Shown here: piece after piece, positions 48,901 through 60,009 of the stretch
Layout of the letters: each line of letters begins with the position of its first letter
How positions within the stretch are numbered: position 1 is the stretch's first letter
Assembly: GCA_000349905.1 (NCBI GenBank)
Contig: KB722736.1
Location: forward strand, 719,651-783,650
From: Volvariella volvacea V23
Taxonomy: Eukaryota; Basidiomycota; Agaricomycetes; Agaricales; Pluteaceae
Length of the DNA: 64,000 nucleotides
Direction of reading: 5' to 3'
The notes under the pieces: model-generated
Seen by the model: the letters and a program-made list of their open reading frames with translations, nothing else
Databases searched by the model: none
What the model was told of the DNA's origin: nothing
Made by a program: the position numbers and the translations under genes

Positions 48901-50981
48901 GCTCAAGATATTGTTCACCTTCAGTGGCTTCGAGATGAGCTTCGTATAGCGAGCATTGACGTTTTTGAGGCTATGCCTAAAGTCAGAAATTCTGCTAGTA
49001 ATCAAGGCACCTTCGACTTACATGGTCTGCTGCTCGGAAACCTTGCTTTTCACTTCGCTTTGTTTGAGTTCCAGCTTGGCTCTCGTATCTGCCTGAGCAC
49101 CAAGTGCTCGTAGCTGGGCTGTAAGAGATTCCCGCCGTTCTTCGAGGTGCCTAGACTTCTCCACTTTCTCAGCCATCCGCGCTTCGTAATTAGTCAGTTT
49201 ACTGTCAGCCTTGACTTTCTCGAGTCGTGCGCGCTGCTCTTCGATATCACTCTGCAAACTCTGCAAATCGCCCGCAAGGCTTTCCTGGGTTTCCAGTTTA
49301 CGCATAAGTTGATTGAGGTTGCTCTGGCGCTCTGCCTAGACACAGGGTAAATAGCGTGAAGCATATGAAGTAGGCAAGGCATACGAATTGATCGCGCAGT
49401 TGCTGCTTCTGAATCTTGAGCGTGTCAATTTTTCTTCTCAGATCATTAATCTTGCTTGAATAATCCTCGTTTAACGCTTGCAATTCCCCCTGGATAGCTG
49501 TCAGTCAGTCTCTTTATTTGACCGCGCTGTGCTCACTTCTAGTTGCTCAAGAGTGGATCCATGTCGGTTCTGATAATCACGAAAGTTTGAAAGGAATTCG
49601 ATGATCTTAGCGTTGTCAAGTGGACCATGGCTAAAGCCCTTGATTGAATACTTGTCAGATATCTTCTTAATAAGCTCTTCGCGATCCTTCAACCGCCTTT
49701 CATGAATCTGAAACATGTGAGCCAGCAAAAATGGTGACAAGGTAAACTTTATACCTTTGCCTCTGACTGCAGCTGTCCTTGGTTTTGCATCAATTGCGAG
49801 TGGAGGTCGTGTAGTTGTTTCAGCGCATCCTGGAGTTCTTCTTTCTTGTTATTTTCAGCCAGGAGTTTTTGTCGCGCAGCAGCAATCTCATTATCGTGGT
49901 TTTTCAGACGGCGATTCAGGTCCTCATCAGTTCCTATTACAAGTTAAGTGGAAGCAGTAAGTATTTAGATTCTCCCTACCAGGTATTTCCTTGACATTCT
50001 GCTTTGCTTCAGCGAGCTCTTCCTCCAATTTCTGCTTCCTCGCATCGAGAGATTCCACTTTGACATAGATTTCACGGAATTTAGTCGCTTGTTCATAGAA
50101 TCTACGATTCGACTCGGCCAAAGCGTCATGTTCTTTCTTTACCTCTTCATGCTCAGCTTCTTTGGCAGCTATTTGATTATTGAGCTCGGTGATGTCTTTT
50201 CGAAGCTGATCAGCCCGAGATTTCTCTCTCGATAGACCAATAAGACGCTCTCTTTCCGCCTTCACCTCAGCCGTGCGCTCCTTTCTAAGAGCTGTGATAG
50301 AGGTCAAAGCCTTTGTGTACCTTCAAGTATCATAAGTCGCAGATGATGGGAGGAATATTCAAAGCTCACCTCGTTGCCTCAAAGATATCATCAAACTTCT
50401 TCTTTAGTACAGATGGCTCTGCGAGTGGCCAATAGGAATCCTCTTGGTGGCAGAAGATGACATTCTCTAACACGGATTTGGAGACGCCCAAGAGTTGTGG
50501 TATTTCTGTATCCATCTCGGCACATTTCGTCGATATCACTGCTCGCTGCAAATGCAAACTCAGCAGGAGCTGGCGTGAGAGAGTATCCTAAACTCACCCT
50601 CCCTCCCTTCTCAGTGTTATCATCCGCCAGTGCCAAAATACTTTCCAGGGTTTTCATTGTCAGTCCCGTTTTCTTCACCGTTACGCTTAAGTTGCGCACG
50701 GCGAGCATCCTGGTCCCATTCGCTGCATGAAATCGTAGCTTGACCTGAGCCTTGACTTCCTTCTCATTTGCGATCTTGGGATCATGGACAAAAGCTCCTC
50801 CACGCGAGTTGGGCGGCTGGTCTCCCGTAGTCGCATATTTCAGGCATTCAATGATGGTAGTTTTCCCACTGCCATTGTGTCCAACGATCACCGTCACGGG
50901 GGAGAAGAACTCGATAACAGAAAGCTGCTTGTCGTCAAAGGAACGGATGCCACGGATGGCTAGCTTGTTCAAGGATGACAT
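45970..50981 (-). CDS. RAD50: DNA repair ATPase RAD50
   Basis: About 23 exons encode roughly 1310 residues, the usual size. Walker [10 protein letters not shown] at 34-42; Q-loop [11 protein letters not shown] (exon 50545-50370); long coiled coils; zinc hook CGAC (48440-48429); ABC signature [14 protein letters not shown] and Walker [13 protein letters not shown] (exon 46419-46223); H-loop IIITHDENF (46167-46056). With Mre11 and Nbs1 it detects and tethers DNA double-strand breaks. Exons, 5' to 3': 50981-50598, 50545-50370, 50320-49980, 49933-49755, 49707-49537, 49489-49385, 49335-49022, 48976-48881, 48830-48703, 48682-48561, 48513-48384, 48327-48115, 48067-47862, 47798-47597, 47541-47372, 47319-46998, 46948-46829, 46776-46724, 46673-46588, 46541-46471, 46419-46223, 46167-46056, 46008-45970. 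The joint at 48703/48682 does not keep frame (see findings). The last intron (47 nt) replaces a reading that would stop after KYHS. Confidence 0.92.
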
Positions 50982-51261
50982 GACGGTGGAATCTGAAGGT
51001 CAAAAGGACAGCGCCTGGATGACAGGGCCTCTGAACTTGTATATGATGAGATAGACGCGCCCGAAACCAATTTAACAACAATGAGTCGCAATACGTGATG
51101 TGACCACTCGTGGTGACCCACGTGACCATCGAACGGTAAATATCGAGAGGCCGGGCCAAGCCAACGACGTCCTACCCCTTTGCGACCTGCAACCATAACT
51201 CGGGTAAGGCCTGTGCTGTTTAGCGTTAATCATCTACTGATTGTGCCTTCTGATTCCAGCG
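50982..51261. promoter_or_regulatory. Divergent promoter, RAD50 and F-box gene
   Basis: 280 bp between opposite ATGs. Contains two CACGTG-related strings (GTGACCCACGTGACC near 51113-51127). No TATA box seen. Confidence 0.5.
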
Positions 51262-52329
51262 ATGCCAACTGTAGTACACTCGCTGCCACCTGAACTCATC
51301 TATACCATCCTCGACTTTGCATCCATCAAGGAGCAGACGCTCCGGGAGCCAGATTATCGCTTCCTCCGTGGATGTGCTGAGGTGCACTCATACTGGACTG
51401 CTTCAGCACAAGCCCTGTTATTCAGGCATGTTGACTACGAACGATGCATCAAGTTTACCGAGTTCATTTCCTCAGCTACTCCGTCCGCCCGTAGTAGGCT
51501 TCTCCCGCACACCCAGATCCTGGAAATTGGCCTTACTTCCAAAGAAGTCCAACATGGCGCTGATTGTCACGAGGAACACTTCCTTACCATTCTCATCAAT
51601 TGCCCTCAAATACGGGACCTAACATTGCGTGTTTTTGGACTCTTTCAACATCACCCTGACACAATGACTATGCTTAGGGACTTGATAGCTTCTAATGGCT
51701 CCATTCAATACCTTCAGGTCCTGAGCCATTCAGTCGAAACACCGACGGTTTTTCCCATTCTCACACTGTTTTCTACCGTCACTACACTCACAGTTGCAAC
51801 TGAATTGGCCGTGTCTCCTCGAGAAGCGCCTCCGCCAACCTTTCAGCTCCATGAACTCATCCTGTATCGCGTTCCACACATCCCCACGCTGGCTTGGCTC
51901 CTGTCCTCTTCGTCTCATAGCCTTCGGACTCTAGAGATCCGAGATGCCATCGATTTCAATGCGGGTACCGTCCTCGAGAGATACGCACCAAATCTGGAAA
52001 CACTTCGCGTTATGGGCTGCACGCCTCAAAGCTTCAGGTTGATAAACATGTGCACCAATCTCAAAGCGATGTCTGTGTATAACCTGGCCAAGATTACGCC
52101 GTTCCCGCCAATCCCACCTTCAATTGAACGACTGGCATTCATGCACGCTTCTTCTGTGGCCCATTACCAGCTCGCGCCGATCATACAAGCTATTGATCGT
52201 CTGCCTCGACTTCGAATGATACGCTGTGAGCATGATACCGAGGCCCACCCCGCCTTTCCCGAATTGCAAACGAAATGTGAAGAACGTGGTGTTGCCATTG
52301 ATACCACTACCAAATATGTGTGGTCGTAA
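51262..52329 (+). CDS. F-box-like protein with leucine-rich region
   Basis: A single uninterrupted exon encodes 355 residues, unusual here where most genes have many introns. It starts MPTVVHSLPPELIYTILDFA, a degenerate F-box, and continues with repeating Leu-rich beta/helix units (LRDLIASNGSIQYLQVL, LHELILYRVPHIPTLAWLL, LETLRVMGCTPQSFRLINM, RLRMIRCEHDTEAHPAF). Many Agaricomycete genomes carry large, fast-evolving families of such F-box proteins, presumed substrate adaptors of SCF ligases. Substrate unknown. The ATG at 51262 gives the F-box directly. Divergent from RAD50. Confidence 0.75.
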   Translation: MPTVVHSLPPELIYTILDFASIKEQTLREPDYRFLRGCAEVHSYWTASAQALLFRHVDYERCIKFTEFISSATPSARSRLLPHTQILEIGLTSKEVQHGADCHEEHFLTILINCPQIRDLTLRVFGLFQHHPDTMTMLRDLIASNGSIQYLQVLSHSVETPTVFPILTLFSTVTTLTVATELAVSPREAPPPTFQLHELILYRVPHIPTLAWLLSSSSHSLRTLEIRDAIDFNAGTVLERYAPNLETLRVMGCTPQSFRLINMCTNLKAMSVYNLAKITPFPPIPPSIERLAFMHASSVAHYQLAPIIQAIDRLPRLRMIRCEHDTEAHPAFPELQTKCEERGVAIDTTTKYVWS

Positions 52330-52531
52330 GTCGCGTCTCATTTTCAGTGTACTGTGCGCTTATAGTTATCAAGGTTGATTGCCCATTGATACAATGTACT
52401 ATGCTTCGAATTTTAGAGTCCAGACAGTGTACAACTCCATTGAATACATCGCTTTCTGTATTACAGTCCTCGCTTTGCAATTCAACGCCTGAAATAGACG
52501 CTGGCAACGCAAAGCGAAGAAGCCCCAATGA

Positions 52532-53283
52532 TTACTCGCACTGTGCAACAATATCGGCCTTGCGGCGAGCTTCAAACAAATTAATGGGTATCTCTGGGCG
52601 GGCACCATTCCACCAATCATCCGGCAACCTCTCTTCACCAAACCACTCCTCAACTCTATTAGTAGGAATGACGTCCTCATCCTCATCCCCTCCGGACTTC
52701 TTGCGGCTACGCATCACCGCCCATGCCAATCCACACTCTCCAGCCGCCACCTGTTCGTGGAAATCATCTAACGGGTGGCCCAGCTCGCCTACTTGTTCTT
52801 TGTGAAGCGCGGCCATCTCGGATAAAGAGATACCATGCCGCCTGTCAGCTGAGGATGAATGCACTAAACGAGCGACAAGGGTCGGGTCGGGGCTCGTAGC
52901 TTCCACGCCATTCGGGTGGACGAGCGATGCGTCGTGAGCGATTTTGTGGAGCCCGTGAGCCGAGAGGTCGGACAGAGTTAGAGTGATGCTTGGGAGAAAC
53001 CCGGTCCACGTAATGTGGGCACTGGTGGCAAACCCCACGAAGGTAAGGACAAAGGCGAGCGGCAGGGATAAGTTGTAAACACGCCGAGTTGCAAAGAGTA
53101 ACTGGGTGAAGGATATATTCCTTCCGTCGCGTGGTCTTGAGTGTGTTAGTCTGAGGTACTGGCGATTTTTATGAGATCCCCAACTTACATATAGCCTTGG
53201 TTCGCAAGGGCGTTTAGGGCCGGACAGGGTGCACGAGCATCAAAGGGTGTAGGGCGAACAAATGCGTGATCAGTGGTCGTCAT
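52532..53283 (-). CDS. Heme-thiolate peroxidase (chloroperoxidase family)
   Basis: Two exons (53283-53189, 53135-52532) encode 232 residues, the size of short, intracellular unspecific peroxygenase/chloroperoxidase proteins. The proximal Cys motif is RAPCPALNALANQGYI. The family's EHD-S metal/acid motif reads KIAHDASLVHP, so the Glu is Ala. Further family segments: GISLSEMAALHKEQ, AAGECGLAW and WFGEERLPDDWW. Such enzymes use H2O2 to oxidise organics. There is no secretion signal; a hydrophobic stretch (LSLPLAFVLTFVGFA) sits about 55 residues in. Loss of the Glu that helps bind Mg2+ may alter activity. Start and intron fixed by frame. Confidence 0.83.
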
Positions 53284-53632
53284 AGAGTGCAACGCGTAGT
53301 CGTATTCTCCACTTGGCTCGCTGTATTTCCTCTTAAATGGGTAGGAAAAGGGGGGACATTTGACGTGGAGACAGGCTAGGCCATGTCAATAACCTGTCAC
53401 AATGTGTGAGTTAAGTGGCTTCACAGTACTTCATGCTCGAGCATACGATTCTGATGTGGATTTGTACGAGAGAATGGCGTTAATTCTTTGAAGGGAAAGG
53501 AGTTCTGATTTCAATAGAATTCAATTCAAATACATCAAGCATTTCTTTGAAATAAAAGTGGTGACGTCATGCGGGGTAACTTCCCCTAAATTACATTCAT
53601 AAGCAGCAACACTGATGCTTCCATTCTGCAAT
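53284..53632. other. Promoter region of the peroxidase gene
   Basis: 349 bp, AT-rich toward 53500-53600, no coding signal. Confidence 0.4.
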
Positions 53633-54856
53633 TCAATCCTCCACCGTGCTCTCATCTATTGTAAACTCAATCTGCATCCCCAGTCCTCGGAGTTCATCTG
53701 ACGGTCTTGCACAAAGTCTTGTGTCTTCCCGGCTATGTAAATATTCGCTTGCTTGAGTGTCCTCGCCCTGGATCGCAGCATAGCGGATACAATGCCGTCC
53801 GACTTCAGTTGGCAGCGACCAATGTCGAGCTTGTTCAGCACCGGCCAAATACCCGTATCAGCTTCCTCGTCAAGAGTCAAAGCTTGAATTACGTTGTCCT
53901 TCAAGGAGAACCAGGTGGAGATGTTGGCCTCTTGGAGGGTGGCTAGAGCAGGGGATCGGTATCCCAACCAAGATAGCTTAAAATGCCAAGTCGCTGCAAC
54001 CTGCATTGAGACCTCGACATAAACTCCCTGAGGGAAACGACGTCGTCATTACTGGGACTGTCCATGCTTCCAAGGTAGAGTTCTTCCAGAGCGGGACAGG
54101 TCAAGTAACTGAAGATATAGTAGAATTCCCCAGTATAACTGAAGTATTTCAGCTGTGAGAGAACGACTGGTGATGCCACGGGTGCTGAATCAGGACAGGG
54201 GCAGAATGTGAGCTCCTCGAGATCAGGGTTTTGAAGAAGGACGTCAAAAAGCGAATTGGGCAATTTAATGGAGGCCAGCCTGTGCCATGCCATAATAGGC
54301 AGCGGCTGGTAGCAGTACTAGTGATATCGTCCGAAGATGGAACGATGAATCAACCACCTTCCACACACCATTCTGGACTTCAGAAGGCCAACTCGACATC
54401 TCGAGAATTGCTGATTCGAGCATTCGTGCCGATGCCCTCTCAAGCCCCCAGAATGCGGGGTGGGGGTTCATTCCACTGAGGTTGAAATCGATAATTGACC
54501 CAACGTTGAACACGTTCAACGAATAGATCCATGATTCTATTGGCGGCATCGATATGCGCTTCGCCCATATCGAGGAGGCGCAATGTGAGCGGGTATGTTG
54601 ATCCACTTCGAAGGAGCCAAAGTTCAACGAGGGGAATCAGAGTGTCGGTGGGCGGAACGGCGTCAATAGTTGCCCAGAATGAAGGATTGAAGCGTAGGAC
54701 ATTCCTCCAGTGTCGACAGACACTAGTCAGTGTGTAGGTCCTACGGTAGTTGTCTTTGGCCTGACTGCGATGAGCTGGTAGTGACAATGCTATAGTGATA
54801 AACTCTTTGAAAACTCTGCATAAGAGTTCTATTGGGAGTATATCGCCTGAGCCTGA
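53633..54856 (-). pseudogene. F-box protein with leucine-rich region, probably broken
   Basis: Reading on the minus strand: DILPIELLCRVFKEF (F-box, about 54844-54800), VCRHWRNVLRFNPSFWATI, LLRSGSTYPLTLRLLDMG, then after a frame change at about 54494 NPHPAFWGLERASARMLES and, across a good 52-nt intron (GTGGTT...CTACCAG, phase 0), PIMAWHRLASIKLPNSLFD and LEELTFCPCPD, LKYFSYTGEFYYIF. A second frame change near 53946 leads to LQEANISTWFSLKDN, and a third is needed near 53690 to reach a family-like end (LRGLGMQIEFTI). No start codon lies in frame upstream. The pattern is of a recently decayed SCF adaptor gene; base-call errors are an alternative for single shifts. Confidence 0.7.
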
Positions 54857-55249
54857 GGGTCGATGTCAGTGACTAAATGAGTAAGTGAAGGGATTCAGGA
54901 GGGAACGCTACTGACCGCCTGGGTTTACTCAAATGAGCTCGCTCCGCTCAGAATCCATCCGAGAGAAGGGCAAATGCCTTCTCCAGAAATCTTGTTCTGA
55001 AAAATCCATTGAACGCAGGATAAAGTTTGGTGCTAGCACTAATCAGCAGTTATGGGTGTGCAGAGGGCAGTTGATAAACCAAGGGCAAGCCTGCTAAAGT
55101 ATGGTGACTGCTTAGGGGCTAAATGGCAAAAAAATAAGACGGCATGTCAGCGGCAGCTCTTGAAATGGTTTAATAGCGCCGTCCTGCGGGTCTTTGTACT
55201 GTACGATATCCGACAACCATTGTAGGCCGCGGGTTTCCGAGTCGAGTAT
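54857..55249. other. Spacer between two F-box gene remnants
   Basis: No coding signal. An ATG reading MDSERSELI (54957-54931) could have been the first exon of the upstream F-box gene but stops at once. Confidence 0.35.
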
Positions 55250-55620
55250 TTTTGTCTACTCCACCGGTACGCTCCAAAATGCGGGGCGAGAGTTTCCTCA
55301 AAACTGCAAGTCTTTTATTTTCCAATAGTGGATGTGTGCGATAAACAGATCCATGACCCCATTCCTGCCCACGCCAAGGAGGTGCAAAGTGAGCAAGTAG
55401 GTTGATCCGCTTCGGAGTCAGAATTCAGCAAGAGTATCCGTAGGTCCGTGGATTTGACGGCGACATTCGGCCAGGAGGAGGAAGGGGTTGCAGTGGAGCA
55501 CGGTCTTCCAGCGACGAAAAGTATTGTAGAGAAGAAAAGACTGTTGATCCCCTAGAGTTGTTTGAACCAGCTCTTCCCCCTCTGAATGGAGGATAATACC
55601 TACTCCAGCACTCTGAGGAT
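55250..55620 (-). pseudogene. Second F-box gene fragment, paralog of neighbour
   Basis: On the minus strand FRRWKTVLHCNPF, then PTDTLAEF, a TGA, LRSGSTYLLTLHLLGVG and VMDLFIAHI, then SRPAFWSVPV line up with VCRHWRNVLRFNPSF, PTDTLIPLVELW, LRSGSTYPLTLRLLDMG, IMDLFVERV and PHPAFWGLER of the gene at 53633-54856. The TGA stands where the paralog has TGG (Trp). It is shorter, with lost pieces, and cannot encode a full protein. This is a tandem duplicate in decay. Confidence 0.7.
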
Positions 55621-55869
55621 GGATAAGCTGAATACTGTCCAAGTTAGAAGCACCGAAGATTCGTACTAACCGGCGGTTATGTGTGTGGGCGCATGCATAA
55701 GCCACGAAATCGATGCATGGGTTACCATATGAGAGATGTGAAGACACCATGATCTCAAGCCTAGCTGTATCTTAGAAAAGGCAGGCTACTGGATACTCAA
55801 TCGAACGACTGGTTCGTTGATATGCATTGTATTCTACAAACCGGACAGCAATAAAGCACGACAAAGCGC

Positions 55870-56924
55870 TAATACGGATCTCCAAACAGCCGCTTTCTGT
55901 TAACAAATTCACCCGCACGTCAGCGACAGTCCATCAAAACGCATCCAAGGGCAGACTTACAGTCTCTCAGGTGGTTCACTGAATATTGTCGCCCCACCCA
56001 ACATCTCTCTCGCCCATACATCCCTTAAGAACCAGCCAATATGACCCACTGCACATCCAATGAGATCTCCCGCAGCAGCTTTCCACGTTCCATTGAGTAT
56101 CCAGGAGAAAGCCACGAGCGCTACGGGTAGGTAAGGTGCGGAAATTGTGATAAGTCCGAAGAGTGAGATGGGTGTTGATGGGTGACGCCTCGACCATAGA
56201 TAGATAGGCACGAAAGCAAGAGAGGACGNNNNNNNNNNNNNNNNNNNNNNNNNNNNNNNNNNNNNNNNNNNNNNNNNNNNNNNNNNNNNNNNNNNNNNNN
56301 NNNNNNNNNNNNNNNNNNNNNNNNNNNNAAAGGAAAGGAAGGTTGAATAGTGGTGAGAGTGCCTAGTGCGTAGAAGTAGATTGGTTGATTAACATGGTTG
56401 TGAGCTAGATATGAACTTACGAGAAGCATAATGGAGGATAATAGTAGCAGCCAAAAGTAATCCGCTTTACGATTCGCAAAGGATGATTCTTCAAGCATGC
56501 GGCTGTACCTCATACTGCGCACATTTGAGCGTTTGAAGACACATTGCGAGAGGCTCTCGAGAGTACTCACAAAAAGAACAAATGGAACACGAAATCGAGG
56601 GACAGCGCGCCAAAGTAAAAGAATGTTGTAAATGCTCGCCAGAGCTAAAAGCGTGTCAGGTTTCTCTAGTCCATTCATAAATCGCATCTCAACAACTCAC
56701 CTGTCCATTAATAAAAGCACCCTTGAAACTAAAATATAATTGCAACGGTGTCACAATCTGACATTGCTGATAGTACCAATATAATTAGTTATCAGGACGA
56801 GAGCAAGAAACGAAGAGCAAGACAGAAGACGCACAACTGCCAAACTAGTCAGAACAGATAACGCAAGCCAGGCCCTGGTAATAGGTGGTATCTGCGTAAT
56901 CCACGCTTCAATCCCAACCGGCAT
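55870..56924 (-). CDS. DER1: Derlin (DER1-like) ERAD membrane protein, with assembly gap
   Basis: Six exons (56924-56835, 56766-56701, 56644-56571, 56514-56421, 56362-55961, 55897-55870) give 217 residues if the 100 Ns at 56229-56328 hide nothing. The Derlin pattern is clear: MPVGIEAWITQIPPITRAWL, LQLYFSFKGAFINGQ, LWRAFTTFFYFGALSLDFVF, RYSRMLEESSFANRKADYFW, LPFL then SSLAFVPIYLWSRRHP, and AAGDLIGCAVGHIGWFLRDV. Derlins are rhomboid-like pseudoproteases that move misfolded proteins out of the ER. The gap falls in the conserved LPFLSSSLAF motif. The last 9-residue exon (KRLFGDPY) follows a GTAAGT donor; without it the protein would stop at ERL. Confidence 0.9.
56229..56328. other. 100-N assembly gap
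   Basis: Exactly 100 Ns. Flanks, joined directly, keep the DER1 frame and restore LPFLSSSLAF. Confidence 0.95.
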
Positions 56925-57746
56925 CTTCTCTTTCCTTCTTCTCTAAATGTCCTTCAAAAACCCTTGATTTGTTGTGTCGTGTAACTGGAATCGACAGACA
57001 CAGGCGCTCCGAGAAAGGCCAGAACCTGAGTCACTCAGGAAGTCGTGCGAACGGGTTGCTCAGTGGCAAGTCGAGGGAGACTGAACGCCCTGTAGTGGCT
57101 GCTAAGAGACCGAGTGGTGGTAAAGACAGCAAAGAGAGGATTTAACCGCAGAGTCGTGCGGTGTCGTGGCCATTCTGAGGTTAATGTCCTGTCACGTGCG
57201 CAGTGCGGTAAATGCAGCCTCGACGAACGGGTCCCTCGTTGGTGATATTTTATTACATGGCTTTATATTCCACTTTCGCTTGCAAGAAAGACACAGGGGG
57301 ATGCATAGTAGTAACATTGTGAGAGCAGTCCAAATGGTCCACCCATGTAGGCAACAGAAGAAACAAAACACCGAGACAGTATCTAGGTCATTGTCTTCAC
57401 ATACAGGAGGTAACGTGCCTATAAGGGGAAGGTGGATAACGAGACGAACGAGAGGGGCCAAAAGCCAATAGCAGGGGGGAAGGGTAACAAGAAAACCAGA
57501 ATCAAAGGGGAAACGACCAGCGAGGGTGCATAAAGAGCACAACCAAGAATTCAAAAAAGAGAACACCGGCAAAGATAAGTAGGCATAGATAGACCATATT
57601 ACCACAACACATATATCCAGCATTCCACTCCCAACACATCAACAGATTATTGTCATAGATTCTTCGATCCTACATCCTTATATCCTGAACGAGACGTGGT
57701 TGCCAGTTTGTACCATCATTAACAGCTGTACGGGATTGCCACTCCG
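56925..57746. other. Intergenic, nothing seen
   Basis: Promoter of DER1 (minus) and 3' region of the NDK-like gene. An ORF on the minus strand (57623-57192) is hydrophobic but has no splice or family support. Confidence 0.4.
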
Positions 57747-60009
57747 TTATGTCGCAATTTGGGGGGCTTTGAAGCTGGAGGGCGGTCCCCTAGTCGCAGC
57801 TCGGGAGTTCCTCTTGGCAGCTAGAGCAGCTGCGGCATTAGCTTCAGCCTCTTGCTTCGCGGCGCGTAAAGCTGCGCTCCTATTTGTTCGGGGGGCAATG
57901 GATGGCGGAAGACTAGTGCTGATACTATTGCGCCTAGCTGGTTTAGCCGTTTGCGTAGCCTGTGGTGACACAGAATTGCGTTTGGTATCAGCAGCTGTGG
58001 AGTTATTAGTTGCCGGGAGACCACCTGAAGTAGATGGCCTAGCACTTGGTTGAGGTTTGGTAGCTCCATTTAAAGCGGACGGGGGACGGCCACCGATCAC
58101 AGAAGCAGGCCTTGAGGTAAGTGCCTTATGAGAAGGTGACGCTTGTGACGCCGGACGAGGAGGATGATCGGCGCGACTCTTCGGGGTAGGAGATAGCTCT
58201 TGCGAAGGGCTTCTTGCGATAGATCCTGAAGCTTTCGGGGATCCTTTAACTACAAACGGAGTCAGTAAAATAGTTGACACCAAAGTACAGAAGCAATACA
58301 TACACACGTATGAAGTTGGCGGTGCAGCCTGGTCTTTATTCGCCCTCAGAGCTGCACTCTTGTTCAACCTGGGTGCCAAGGTTGGTGCTTTGGTGGAAGC
58401 AACTGCAATAGACTCCCGTCTTTTATGCCCGGGTACCCCTTCAAAGGTAGCCTTGGCTTCCTCGGTCGTCAAGGATCTTCTTTTAGGCTGTTCAACCGGC
58501 TTCTGGCCTAACCTCAGGGCAGCAGCCTTCGTCATTCGTGGCGCAATCGTAGGTGCAGCCGTGGAGGCCACCTGAATAACTTCGCTGCGTTTGTGTCCTG
58601 GCACATTGGCAAAAGTCTCTTTCTTTCGTTCTTCGGAGATTGGTTCACGAGGGGCGACAGGGGATTTGTCGATTACGGCGGTACCAGCCCTTAAAGCTGC
58701 TGCACGAGTAGTCCGAGGGACGATATCGGGTACTTCGTTGGTACAAGGAATAGGGCGAGCACGGAACAGTGGTTTTCCATTTGCATTGTACTTTTGGCTG
58801 CCCGACCTTGGGGATGTTGAATGGGCATATTCACGGCGTTGGTAATAGGAACTAAAGCACCACGAGGCATAAGTAGATATTAGAACCGGTAACAATCTCA
58901 ACTTACCCGGCATCATCAGGCAGATCGACGTTGGGAAAGGGCGGGGAAGATACAAATAGAGATGCGATCTGTATCTCAGCCGTCTCCTCGTCCGAGGAAC
59001 CCATCAATCCATTCTGGTCTCTCGAGATTCCATAGAGGGCACGAAGGGAGCTGGGCGATTCTTTGCGAGCGACATCGGGGTCCCTATCTCCCATCAGGGC
59101 TTTCCAGACCTGGACGGCACGGCGTCGTTCGAGCACATAGACCCATACGGGTCCCCTGTGATGAAAATACGTTAGTTAATCTGGGATTATCGTGATCAAC
59201 CGAGAAGTAGTGCGATCGCGAGATAGCGATGGACGGGAATAACCGCGCCATGATCAAGAACCGACCACGTTTTCGAGTCCATGCGCTTCACCCTCTCGTC
59301 GATCACAACGTTCAAGCGCACAATGGAGAAAAAACGAAGGACGTCGTCAGTGTAAAAATTGTTACTCACTCTGCCAAGCAACTTGCGTCGTCGCCAAACA
59401 GCTCGACCAAGGTATCAGGATCGGTTTCGGTATCAAACTCCATCTGCCTCTCTTTCACGATCTAAAAGATGGCCAATCGCCCCAAAAGGGAAAAGAGCGT
59501 ACGTTAATCATTTTATCCTTTACCTGAGCCCCGGAGAAGCCAAGCGGAGTGAAAGAGAAGGATACATAAGAAGAGGTGAAATGCAAAACGGCAATACAAA
59601 GTTAGGCTATTGTGCCTGGATCTACTCCCGGCGGCGACCAGAAGGAAAAGGAAATGTGCTAGCACGAGGATGGGAAGTAACAAGCTACGACCATAATGAA
59701 GCGTTCTAGACTACAAAGAGGGTTCTGACGCAAAGGCAAATAGCTGTCCAGACATACCTCAAATCCCGCAGCTTGAATGCGGGGCTCGATGTCGAATCTG
59801 TGGGCCAAGGCATGGTACTTGATCATGGCCACAGTCCTGGTGACTCTTCCATTGGGAGGTGAGCGCCCGGCGAGTGGGGTATGGGTATGTTCTCGTTCTG
59901 CGTCGTCGTCATAATAATATGCTTGATGATGTTGCTCTTCCTCGTACAGGGTGGTGGGCGATAACAGTGCCGATGACCGGGGAGAGCCAGATTCAGAGGT
60001 TACGGACAT
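57747..60009 (-). CDS. NDK-like domain protein with APRxxxAALR repeats
   Basis: Five exons (60009-59758, 59461-59370, 59155-58907, 58851-58304, 58249-57747) encode 547 residues. Residues about 58-195 follow nucleoside diphosphate kinase order: TVAMIKYHALAHRFDIEPRI, AAGFEIVKERQ, GPVWVYVLERRRAVQVWKAL, MGDRDPDVARKESPSSLRA, then QNGLMGSSDEETA. The catalytic His of the NxxHGSDS motif is Met, so kinase activity is unlikely. The rest is low-complexity with four copies of (A/V)PRxxxxAALR and two of VPGHKRxE, evenly spaced, then a Ser/Pro-rich tail. Its intron 2 is long (214 nt). Role unknown; it resembles non-catalytic NME proteins used as scaffolds. Confidence 0.8.

Noticed and set aside
57192..57623. 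Hydrophobic minus-strand ORF of 143 residues
   Set aside because: No start context, splice partner or family match; it lies in the 3' region of the NDK-like gene.
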